NCBI GenBank assembly: GCA_023382575.1
Contig: JAHDWC010000015.1
Location: forward strand, 3,009-37,653
DNA from: Anaerolineales bacterium
GTDB taxonomy: Bacteria > Chloroflexota > Anaerolineae > Anaerolineales > Villigracilaceae
Length of the DNA: 34,645 nt
Reading direction: 5' to 3'
Below, in pieces: positions 25,245-33,323 of this stretch. Position 1 is the first letter of the stretch. Each line of letters begins with the position of its first letter. A model generated the notes under the pieces. It was not told the DNA's origin, searched no databases, and saw only the letters and a program-made list of their open reading frames with translations. The position numbers were made by a program, and so were the translations under genes.

Positions 25245-26507
25245 TTACACCAACCTCCCCTCAAACGCGGACTTGAGCACGGACTGCCGCAGCCGCCCCG
25301 CCCGTGACAGAGACTCCTCAAGCGTGGACTCGACCTCTGCCGCAAGCGACAGCCGCCGCTCCACCTCCGCCACGATTCGACGCTGTTCTTCCAATGGTGG
25401 CAGGGGAATTTCAAGCGAGCGAATATCATCAAAGTTCAAACCAACTTTTGTTAGCCCATATTGTTTTTCTCGAAATTGTTTTTGACCAATTTCAGATGCC
25501 AATGCCCAAGAGACATAATCAACATAATCGGGGTTTCCCAATCTCACAAGCCCAACATGCTGGTTAATATAAGCATCGCCCCAACGTAAAGTTCTTTCGT
25601 CCACGATCCCAACCATACCAACATCTGCTGTCATGGTAATAAGCAAGTCCCGTTTCTTCAATCGGGTTCGATTTGCTTCTGCTGTATCAGGTGCATTTAC
25701 AAGTTGTAGTTTGGTCAAGTCAATCGTGTTTGACAAGCGATTGAAATTTCCAACTCGGACGAAAAGACTTCCTTCTTCCGAGTAATATTTTGCCCAACCA
25801 CGTGACCCACTGGTTAAGTGCTGTGTAATTTCTCCAAGTGTTACCCACTTCCACCCCGCAGGTAACTCATCATCACCAATCTCCAAGTTACCATTTACCA
25901 ATCTCCCACTGACCGCCGCCTTCAACACGGACGCTTTGTACCGTTTCAGCCCTGCTTGGACACGCTCCAGCGCCGCCGTGCCTGCTTCCAACTGTGTGAA
26001 CAGTTCTTCGATTTTGGCGACAATGCGTTCCTGTTCGGGAAGGGGGGCAACAGGTACTTGTAGTTTTGCAAGAATAGTTGCATTTACTCCAGGCTGAGCC
26101 GAACCTTTTCTAACCTGCATTATCTGTGACCAATAATCAGGAGAATCAAGAAAGTAAGAAAAATACTTTCTATTAACCGCTTCTTGAAGTCTTAGACGAA
26201 TTAGATAACTTGCAAAAACTGCTCTTGGCGGATTTGTAATCAAGAAACTTTTCCCAGTTGTTGCTCCTGTTCGGGCAAAGACAATATCGCCAGATTCAAG
26301 CAGATATTTATTCACTTCTTCATCTGAACATTCGCAGTAAGGGACTGTAGCCCAATCAACTTTTCCGTTTTGAATATCAGTAATGCGTAAAAACTTTGGA
26401 CCGACAGATTCGTCCTTCGCACTTTCAGTATATCCATACTGAATATTTTTTGATAATTCTTCTACCGTTGTCCAAGCCCAGCCATCAGGCAAAAACCCAT
26501 TAACCAT
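25245..26507 (-). CDS. hsdS: Type I restriction-modification specificity subunit
   Basis: 420 residues with two target-recognition domains (about 8-150 and 215-365), each followed by a conserved helical spacer: LPEQERIVAKIEELFTQLEA with YKASVLKAAVSGRLV in the middle and LEEQRRIVAEVERRLSLAAE with LRQSVLKSAFEGRLV at the end. The domains bind the two halves of a split DNA site and the helices set their distance. ATG 26507 follows the hsdR stop with no gap (TAA ATG). The C-terminal helix is the piece found again, altered, in two micro-ORFs downstream. Next gene is the kinase-like gene, not hsdM, 152 nt away. Confidence 0.95.
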   Translation of the reverse strand: MVNGFLPDGWAWTTVEELSKNIQYGYTESAKDESVGPKFLRITDIQNGKVDWATVPYCECSDEEVNKYLLESGDIVFARTGATTGKSFLITNPPRAVFASYLIRLRLQEAVNRKYFSYFLDSPDYWSQIMQVRKGSAQPGVNATILAKLQVPVAPLPEQERIVAKIEELFTQLEAGTAALERVQAGLKRYKASVLKAAVSGRLVNGNLEIGDDELPAGWKWVTLGEITQHLTSGSRGWAKYYSEEGSLFVRVGNFNRLSNTIDLTKLQLVNAPDTAEANRTRLKKRDLLITMTADVGMVGIVDERTLRWGDAYINQHVGLVRLGNPDYVDYVSWALASEIGQKQFREKQYGLTKVGLNFDDIRSLEIPLPPLEEQRRIVAEVERRLSLAAEVESTLEESLSRAGRLRQSVLKSAFEGRLV

Positions 26508-29276
26508 TTACCAATCTCCCAACGCCCGATTCAACTCATCCAGCAAAGCAGGCAGCCCCTCGCCGAAAACGCGCTGCGCGGCGAACTGTCCGCCCTTGCT
26601 GTAAAACTCGCCCATGCTCAAATCGTCGGGGCGCACCGAAAGGTTCACGCCGATATGCTCGGCAATGCGGTCGAGCCACCAGCGTTGTTCCGCGCTGAAT
26701 GTGCGTCCGCCCGCTTCCTGCGCCGCCAGCCAATCGCGGTAACGCTGCGCCACCTGTTCGGGGTAGGGCGTCAACTCATCATCTATTTGCACCGCATGAC
26801 GCACCAACGCCACCAGGTCTGCCAGCACGCGGCGTTGATTCACCCCGCGCACGCGGTCACGCTCCAACTGGGCATACGCCCGCCACAGCCGTTCTGTCGT
26901 CCACGTGTGCGGCGGCTGTTCCAAAATCGCCGCCAGTTCCTTGATCTGTGCGAAGGTCAGGTTGTGTTGCCCATGCGGACGATTGAAGATCAATTGCAGC
27001 GCCGTGATCTCATCCTTATGCTCTTCAATAAACTGCCTGAACGACTCCACCGTGGCGCGCGCCTTCTGCGTATCTTCCGCCGCAAAGCCCGTGCCATCCA
27101 TCAACTCGTCCACGCTCACCGTGTCCAACGTCTGCTCATTACGCGATTGCATCTCCGCCAAAATTCCGCGCAGGCTTGGGTTTTCGACCAGCGGACGAAC
27201 CGCCGCTTCCACCAATTCGACTCGCGCCTGCTCGATCTGCTCTTCGGTCGGATTCGGATTCAGCGCAGTTGCCGCCTGAAACGCTGAATCAGGTTCGAGC
27301 GCAGAAAGAAGCGCAGTGGCAATCTCTGTGATGGAACGCTGCGCGCCGCCTCTTTCCCGTATCTGGGCTTGGTCGGCTTCGGTCAGCCTTCCCTCCAGCC
27401 GAATAAGTCTGCCCGCCAGCGAAGAAATCGTATCATCATCCGTCGCACCAAAGGCAACCGCCTCCAGCAACTGTTGGAAGGTCTTGCTACGTTTGCGCTC
27501 CAGTGTTTGGGTATCCACCTTCGGGCGCTCCACAATGCCGATGGCATCCACGATCACAAAGCGATCTTTCACGGGCGCGTCAGGCGTCACCGCCCGCAGG
27601 TCATTGGGATCGATCACGCGCGTGCCGCGTCCCAGCATTTGCTCGAACAGCGTGCGACTCTTTACCTGCCGCATGAACAACAAGGCTTCGAGCGGCTTGA
27701 TGTCGGTGCCTGTGGCGATCATATCCACCGTGACGGCAATGCGCGGGTTGTAACTGTTGCGAAAGTTGGCGATCAGCGTTTCAGGCGGCACGCCCGTGGC
27801 GCGGTACGTGATCTTCTGGCAGAAGGCATCGCCCTTGCCGAACTCCTCGCGCACGATCCGCACAATATCCTCCGCGTGACTATCATCCTTCGCAAAGATC
27901 AACGTCTTGGGAACTTCTCTACGCCCTGGGAAAATCTCGCTAAACAGGCGGTCACGATACGTGCGAATGATCAGCCGAATCTGTCCCTCGCTGACCACAT
28001 CCACATTGAGTTGCTTCGCGTCATATTCCAACGCTTCATCCAACTGCTCCCAACGCTGGCGGCGCGTCAGTTTGTCGCGCTTGCCCACCCAATACTCCGC
28101 ATCTACGGTTGAGCCGCCTTCCGTAATCTTCGTGCGAATGCGATACACCTCGCCATCCACGTTCACTTTGTCCAACACGGCGCGGGCGCGGGTATATTCC
28201 ATCACCAGATTTTGATTGAAAAAGCCAAAAGTCTGCTTGCTGGGGGTTGCGGTCAGCCCGATCAGGTGCGCGTCGAAATATTCCAGCACTTGCCGCCATA
28301 GGTTGTAAATCGAGCGATGACATTCATCGGTGATGATGACATCGAACATCTCAATCGGAATGCGCGGGTTGTACTCGACCTTCTTCTCCTGCCCCGCATC
28401 GAGAATCTCATCTGCATCGAACAGCGACCCCTCTTCATTGCCCTCGTCGAAGGCGTCTTCGCCGCGCAGCATCGAATACACCCGCTGAATGGTGGTGATG
28501 ACCACACGGTTCACAGGGTCAATGGTGTTGCTCTGCAAATGCTGCACGTTGTACAACTCGGTGAATTTGCGCCCGTCATCGGGCGTGGTGTACGCCTGAA
28601 ATTCCTTCAAGGTCTGCCGCGCAAGGTTGGCGCGATCCACCAAAAACAGAACCCGCCGTGCCTTGCCAAACTTGATCATGCGATAAATAAAACTGACCGC
28701 CGTGAAGGTCTTGCCCGACCCCGTCGCCATCTGAATCAACGAACGCGGTTTATCCTGCGCCAGCGACGTTTCGAGATTTGTCACCGCCTCGATCTGCGGC
28801 TTCCATAATCCATTTGTGTTCAATGGGGGGTACTGCTGCAACCGTCCGCGGAAGGTCACGGTCTCGGCGAGCCAATCAGCCAAGGTCTCAGGGCGATGAA
28901 ACGCAAACACCCGCCGCGATCTCGGCTGCGGGTCGCGTTCATCCCGGAAGAACGTCTCCACCCCTGTGCTTTCATATAAGAACGGCAGCGGCAGCGTCAC
29001 ATGCGGAACGTTCGGCGGAAGTCCCACCGAATACCGTGCCGCCTGGTCTGCCACGCCTGATAATGTCGTTCCTTCTGGTTTTGCTTCAACCACCCCCACC
29101 GCTTTGCGATCCACGAACAAAAGATAATCCGCCTCGCCCGTCTGCAAGGGGAACTCGCGCACAGCCACCCCGCGCCCCGCATACAAATTCATCTGCGCAC
29201 GGTCTTGAATCACCCATCCACAAGCGATGAGTTGACGGTCAATATTTTGGCGGGCAAGTTCTTCGGGTGTTGGCAT
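26508..29276 (-). CDS. hsdR: Type I restriction enzyme endonuclease/translocase subunit
   Basis: 922 residues. N-terminal PD-(D/E)xK nuclease: Asp 50 in GEADYLLF, Glu 64 and Lys 66 in VVEAK. Superfamily 2 motor: Walker A MATGSGKT (183-190), DECH (317-320), LTATP, and MLGRGTRV as motif VI. The C-terminal part is helical, of the EcoEI R type. It translocates DNA and cuts when HsdS-HsdM meet unmodified sites. GC-rich and with codon use unlike the AT-rich genes embedded downstream. It is the first gene of the restriction operon. All catalytic residues appear intact. Confidence 0.95.
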   Translation of the reverse strand: MPTPEELARQNIDRQLIACGWVIQDRAQMNLYAGRGVAVREFPLQTGEADYLLFVDRKAVGVVEAKPEGTTLSGVADQAARYSVGLPPNVPHVTLPLPFLYESTGVETFFRDERDPQPRSRRVFAFHRPETLADWLAETVTFRGRLQQYPPLNTNGLWKPQIEAVTNLETSLAQDKPRSLIQMATGSGKTFTAVSFIYRMIKFGKARRVLFLVDRANLARQTLKEFQAYTTPDDGRKFTELYNVQHLQSNTIDPVNRVVITTIQRVYSMLRGEDAFDEGNEEGSLFDADEILDAGQEKKVEYNPRIPIEMFDVIITDECHRSIYNLWRQVLEYFDAHLIGLTATPSKQTFGFFNQNLVMEYTRARAVLDKVNVDGEVYRIRTKITEGGSTVDAEYWVGKRDKLTRRQRWEQLDEALEYDAKQLNVDVVSEGQIRLIIRTYRDRLFSEIFPGRREVPKTLIFAKDDSHAEDIVRIVREEFGKGDAFCQKITYRATGVPPETLIANFRNSYNPRIAVTVDMIATGTDIKPLEALLFMRQVKSRTLFEQMLGRGTRVIDPNDLRAVTPDAPVKDRFVIVDAIGIVERPKVDTQTLERKRSKTFQQLLEAVAFGATDDDTISSLAGRLIRLEGRLTEADQAQIRERGGAQRSITEIATALLSALEPDSAFQAATALNPNPTEEQIEQARVELVEAAVRPLVENPSLRGILAEMQSRNEQTLDTVSVDELMDGTGFAAEDTQKARATVESFRQFIEEHKDEITALQLIFNRPHGQHNLTFAQIKELAAILEQPPHTWTTERLWRAYAQLERDRVRGVNQRRVLADLVALVRHAVQIDDELTPYPEQVAQRYRDWLAAQEAGGRTFSAEQRWWLDRIAEHIGVNLSVRPDDLSMGEFYSKGGQFAAQRVFGEGLPALLDELNRALGDW

Positions 29277-29536
29277 AAGATCCCTTACCGAAAGTTTTTT
29301 GCGGGGTTATCCCCACTGTTCGCTAATTATACGACATGTTTTTTTGGAGAATGTTTATACTGGCTTTAAGGTGAATTCGCCGCGAAGAATAGTGGGTGAG
29401 TGGTGGAGTTGGAAGAGCACCCTGTTTACCAAAGCCCTTGCGTTGTTGACTAGCATCATCGCCTCTCGTCTCTCTCCCAAACAAGTATCATCCGCTTCTA
29501 AAAAGACGGTTGTGTGCTGGTAAACAATAATCCCAC
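29277..29536 (-). promoter_or_regulatory. Intergenic region with candidate hsdR promoter
   Basis: 260 nt without a convincing gene. On the minus strand TATAAT (29331 to 29326) stands about 50 nt before the hsdR ATG, with no clear -35 box; a small hairpin GGGGTTATCCCC (29302-29314 region) lies between it and the start. A 74-codon plus-strand frame has no ribosome site and no recognisable product. Confidence 0.4.
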
Positions 29537-32500
29537 TCACTGTAAGTTTCTTTTTTTGTTATCCCCATTGATTAAAATTGATCTTGCCGAAAGGCGTAAA
29601 TGCCGCTCATTTACAAGCTGAGAGGTTATATCATCCCTCCAATCCATGTGTTTGGCATTAAATATATATTTTAATTCATGAGAAATCAACGAATAAACTT
29701 GATCCAACACAGGGATCCTTGATGGATATCGCGTTTGTATTACCCACGCCTCTGGATCAACCAAGGGCACACCATCAATGTCAGTACTGAGTCTAAAATA
29801 ACCGCAACCACTGTCTCCTCCCCCTTGAGAATAGCCTTCTCCATATAGCGTTTTGAAATTCAGTCTTTGTATCAATGAATTATTTTGAAAGTTAGTAACA
29901 ATTTTTAGCGGAGGAACCTTTTCTAGATTCGGCGTCACTATGTAGGAAAGAGAAGGGAAATCGGAATGACTGGATCTCATGGCTTGTACAAGGACAAGTT
30001 TTTCGATGTTTTTAAGAAATCGAGAATAATTAACCAATGAAGGAAAGTTCGCAGTAAAAAGCAGTTTGTAGTTATCAATTATTATTGGGATAAGTCGATT
30101 TAAATCATCGATAATGATATCAAAACCTTCACTGTGGAACCTCCATAGATCGTCCCGGGAATACTTGAGACGGCCCAAGGCTTCATCACTCTTCATCTGG
30201 CTCAAAGTAAAAAGAACAGAAAGGAGTTCATTTGAGCGATGAAAATAGCTCGGATACAAATTGTCTCGGGTTTTCAGCCTGGAACTAAACTTGATCAGTA
30301 GATCATTGACCTGCTTTGATAAGTGAGATATTTTCGCATTACCCAAGTCTTCGATATCCTTATAACCTAAAATCTTCCAATAGCGTTCGTGAGGAAGGTC
30401 ATCACCTTGCACCCAAAGAGTAGGGTTGTCTGACAAGATTGCATATATTCTTTCACGAAGCAGATCCGGTGTGCTTGTTTCATCAAGTAGTCGGCTTGAC
30501 AATGCAGTAGAAACTTCACGGATTAGGTGATTAAAAGATGCCTTTTGTGGATATTCAGCAAATTCATGAATTCCACCCATGTAAAATGACCCCACAGGCA
30601 TTAAATCATGATTTAATCTATCGCTGATAGGACCTTTAAATAATTGCGCAACTAATGCTGGATCATCTACACTTATAAGAAGTTGTGGATAAGCTGGCGT
30701 ACATCCTCTAAACATTTGATGATGCTCTCCGATCAAAACAACGCCAAGGGGTATATCAGCATAAGGCATGGTTGACTGCTTCAGCTTATCGAAGAAATTG
30801 TCACGAACATAATTGTAAAAAAGCAAGTAATTGCTGATGTGCTCCAAGGGAATTGGCGACTTCTTATAGGAGTCAATCCCCTTGGAGCCGGTAATAATTT
30901 GCGTAAACAAAGGAAAATTTTGCTTGATAAGCTCTATAAGAGTTGTATGAGCAATATCTTGATTAACCGTAGAAAAATAAAAATCCAATGCTTCAAGTCC
31001 AACCGATGTTTTTACAAGCTCTAGTATGCCGGCAACTTGTTTGTTGGGGGCTAGTAAATGCAGCTTTTGTACTTTGAAAATATAGATATATAGAAAAAAC
31101 TTGTTATATTCGTAACCTATATTTTCTTGTTCATCTGAAAAAGTTTTGCTTAGTATGCCAAGTCTAAACAAGCCCTGCAGTGCTTTTTCGAAACCTTCGT
31201 TCCAGGTAATATCCAGTAGGATTTTATCTTTTGGCAAACTCCTAATTCCAGTTTCAAAAATCAGTGATGCTAACCTGGTTAGGATAATTTCGCCCATGTT
31301 TGGGCTTTCAAGAGGTTCTAACTTCCTCCTCAAATATAGATCGAACAAATCCAGGCTTGATATAGCTGTTGGTAATTTCTCTTTATTCTCACTGTAAATT
31401 TCCGAAACAAACCTCAACATTAATGGATTTCGGCATTCTTGTAAAAGCTCTCCGTAAAAATCACCCATTAATGAAAAAGCGGATTTATATTTGTTCGTCG
31501 CCTCTTTCAGCTCGTCAGCGTCCAATTCATCAAGATGAACCCCGATCTTGCTTGAATCTGGAGATGTGGTACGTTTCTCCATCGCGGTGTTCGTTGGTGT
31601 TATGCTTTCAGCCAAGACGTTGAATGATTGATTTCCATCTGTCACTATGCTTGACCAATCAAATGATTTACAACTCAAAACCAACCTGATATTAGGGAAT
31701 TGTTGAATTTTGGACGCAAAATCCAATAATTCATTCTTTATTTGTTTTATGCCAGATGGGTTTTCGTCTATTGCATCTAAAAAGATAAACAATTTCTTCC
31801 CAGCGCTTTGGGCGATGGTATCTAATCGACTTAGGATTTTCACAACATTTGAATCCCTGTGGAATTCCCAAATAAAATCATTTCTAATCGAATCTATTAA
31901 TCCTTTCGTGAACCTCCCAGTGGAATAAAAAAGCGCAAAGTTTGATAAAGCAATAGCCTCAACCTTGGCGCACATAAAATTTGTTTTTCCATACCCAGAT
32001 GGCCCCACGGTCGCAAAGACAGGGAGTTCACCCTTCAGCCATTTTGCAAATGCATGTTCCAGACGCTGCCTTTCTACATAAAGTTCTGGGATGTACTTCT
32101 TGTTTTTTTGTATGTCGCTTTTCAGATCTATTAAAGCATTTGCAACTTGTTGTCGACAAAACTTGTCCACAGTGCTTGGGTTTATTGCGATTAATGTTTT
32201 TGCCGCCTCGTACAACATATCATCAGCTATCGCCGACGCTGAAATTTTTTGGCCGCTTTTGTTCCAAATGGAGTTTTGTGGATTGTCAACCTGAGATACC
32301 CCCTCTGCCAGCACATCGTAAACTTTAGTTTCTTTCCCATTGGTAACTATGGCAAATGGAGCAATAGAAGACAATAACCTGGCATAAGAAATAGCTTGCT
32401 GCGCATCTTCATCTGTCAATCCATGCGAAGGTGCTTTTGTTTCAATAATCGCTAAAGGCTTGCCGTTTCTCGCAATTAATATATCGCTTCTCCCACCTGC

Positions 32501-32671
32501 TACCTTTTTGTCAATATTTACTGCGTTGTGCCCAAGCTTAATGGAAAAATAATCTTCGCAGCTTATCTCGTCTGCATCGAATCCTAATTCTGAGCAATAA
32601 GAAATTACCATTGCTCTCAAGTCTTCTTCAGAATCAATCTCAAACTGTGAAGGAATATCTTTTATGCCCAT
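29537..32671 (-). CDS. PD-(D/E)xK nuclease fused to a STAND/NACHT-like NTPase
   Basis: 1044 residues. The N-terminus (20-120) is an HsdR_N-type nuclease domain: Asp 63 in GRSDILIA, Glu 77 and Lys 79 in IIETKAPS. Next is a P-loop NTPase: Walker A GPSGYGKT at 223-230 and Walker B KLFIFLDAIDE ending at 303, where LDAIDE is the pattern of STAND proteins; VLSCKSFDW near 335 fits a sensor region. The remaining 600 residues are helical and could bind a trigger. Family knowledge: anti-phage Avs proteins join effector nucleases to STAND modules. It sits between a restriction operon and a CRISPR array. No partner gene is visible, so it probably works alone. Confidence 0.75.
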   Translation of the reverse strand: MGIKDIPSQFEIDSEEDLRAMVISYCSELGFDADEISCEDYFSIKLGHNAVNIDKKVAGGRSDILIARNGKPLAIIETKAPSHGLTDEDAQQAISYARLLSSIAPFAIVTNGKETKVYDVLAEGVSQVDNPQNSIWNKSGQKISASAIADDMLYEAAKTLIAINPSTVDKFCRQQVANALIDLKSDIQKNKKYIPELYVERQRLEHAFAKWLKGELPVFATVGPSGYGKTNFMCAKVEAIALSNFALFYSTGRFTKGLIDSIRNDFIWEFHRDSNVVKILSRLDTIAQSAGKKLFIFLDAIDENPSGIKQIKNELLDFASKIQQFPNIRLVLSCKSFDWSSIVTDGNQSFNVLAESITPTNTAMEKRTTSPDSSKIGVHLDELDADELKEATNKYKSAFSLMGDFYGELLQECRNPLMLRFVSEIYSENKEKLPTAISSLDLFDLYLRRKLEPLESPNMGEIILTRLASLIFETGIRSLPKDKILLDITWNEGFEKALQGLFRLGILSKTFSDEQENIGYEYNKFFLYIYIFKVQKLHLLAPNKQVAGILELVKTSVGLEALDFYFSTVNQDIAHTTLIELIKQNFPLFTQIITGSKGIDSYKKSPIPLEHISNYLLFYNYVRDNFFDKLKQSTMPYADIPLGVVLIGEHHQMFRGCTPAYPQLLISVDDPALVAQLFKGPISDRLNHDLMPVGSFYMGGIHEFAEYPQKASFNHLIREVSTALSSRLLDETSTPDLLRERIYAILSDNPTLWVQGDDLPHERYWKILGYKDIEDLGNAKISHLSKQVNDLLIKFSSRLKTRDNLYPSYFHRSNELLSVLFTLSQMKSDEALGRLKYSRDDLWRFHSEGFDIIIDDLNRLIPIIIDNYKLLFTANFPSLVNYSRFLKNIEKLVLVQAMRSSHSDFPSLSYIVTPNLEKVPPLKIVTNFQNNSLIQRLNFKTLYGEGYSQGGGDSGCGYFRLSTDIDGVPLVDPEAWVIQTRYPSRIPVLDQVYSLISHELKYIFNAKHMDWRDDITSQLVNERHLRLSARSILINGDNKKRNLQ

Positions 32672-32689
32672 CTTAAGCTCTGTGGCACC

Positions 32690-32698
32690 ATTATAGCA
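32690..32698 (-). promoter_or_regulatory. Extended -10 promoter of the STAND nuclease gene
   Basis: TGCTATAAT on the minus strand (32698 to 32690), a TGnTATAAT extended -10, ends 18 nt before ATG 32671. The -35 side is poor (ATAAAC), as is common for extended -10 promoters. Confidence 0.5.
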
Positions 32699-32835
32699 TT
32701 CATAAGTTTGGGGTTTATTGTCTGCAAAACCAGAGAATCAGGATTTTATTGTGATGATGTGCTTTACCTTTAGGGGTGCCGGCATTCACATTCCCCTCTC
32801 TTCATACTCCTTCCTAGTTGATGGTTGCAGAACCG

Positions 32836-33323
32836 TGTAGTGGACCCAGAAAACTGGACAAAAAAGACATCCTGCTAAGGGGTGGATAATGAACTTTCTT
32901 GGCAAAGCGCTTCAAATTCTGCTGGGGTTGCGTAGTTCAAAGCAGAGTGAATGCGCTTGGTCATATACACATCTTCCAGAAATCGTCCAATCTGGTCACG
33001 AGCATCATCCAAGTCTTTATATTCAGCGAGTTCGACCTCCTCTTCTGTAATGGTTCGCATGAGACGTTCAGCATATCCATTTTCTTCTGGTTTACCTACA
33101 CTTGCCATGCTGATCTGAACTTTATGGGTGTGTAACACTTGAACATAGTTCTTAAAGGCATATTGAATGCCTTGATCGCTGTGATGTATGGTTGGACAAT
33201 GCTGCACTAGAGCCTGATTTAATGCATAGAGGGTCAGGTTCTGATCCAGGGTGCGGCTGAGATGCCAACCTCGAATCGCACGAGTGAAGACATCCATCAA
33301 AACTGCCAGGTAGATAAAGTTGT
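32836..33323 (-). mobile_element. Remnant of an IS3-family (IS150-like) insertion sequence
   Basis: One end is present: TGTAGTGGACCCA...CTGGACAA from 32836 resembles IS150-type terminal repeats (TGTACTGCACCCA...TTGGACGA). The other end is missing; the element stops at the first CRISPR repeat at 33324. Confidence 0.7.
32875..33323 (-). pseudogene. 3' half of an IS3-family transposase (DDE integrase core)
   Basis: About 149 residues remain. Present are the second catalytic Asp in HHSDQGIQYA and the Glu in KPEENGYAERLMRTITEEEV; the first Asp (WxTDxTY region) lies beyond the break. The frame begins inside a CRISPR repeat, so the residues before NFIYLAVLMDVFTRA are not transposase. Not functional. 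Confidence 0.85.

Noticed and set aside
26655-28215. Long plus-strand frames opposite hsdR
   Set aside because: GC-rich antisense shadows of hsdR, rich in Arg, Ser and Pro, without ribosome sites.
29394-29430. tRNA-like stretch (AGTTGGAAGAGCACCC) on the plus strand between hsdR and the STAND gene
   Set aside because: It resembles a D-arm for about 13 nt only; no acceptor pairing, anticodon stem or TTCGA arm follows, so at most it is a chance match or tiny remnant.
29299-29523. 74-codon plus-strand frame in the hsdR upstream region
   Set aside because: No ribosome site, no recognisable domain, and it overlaps the probable hsdR promoter.
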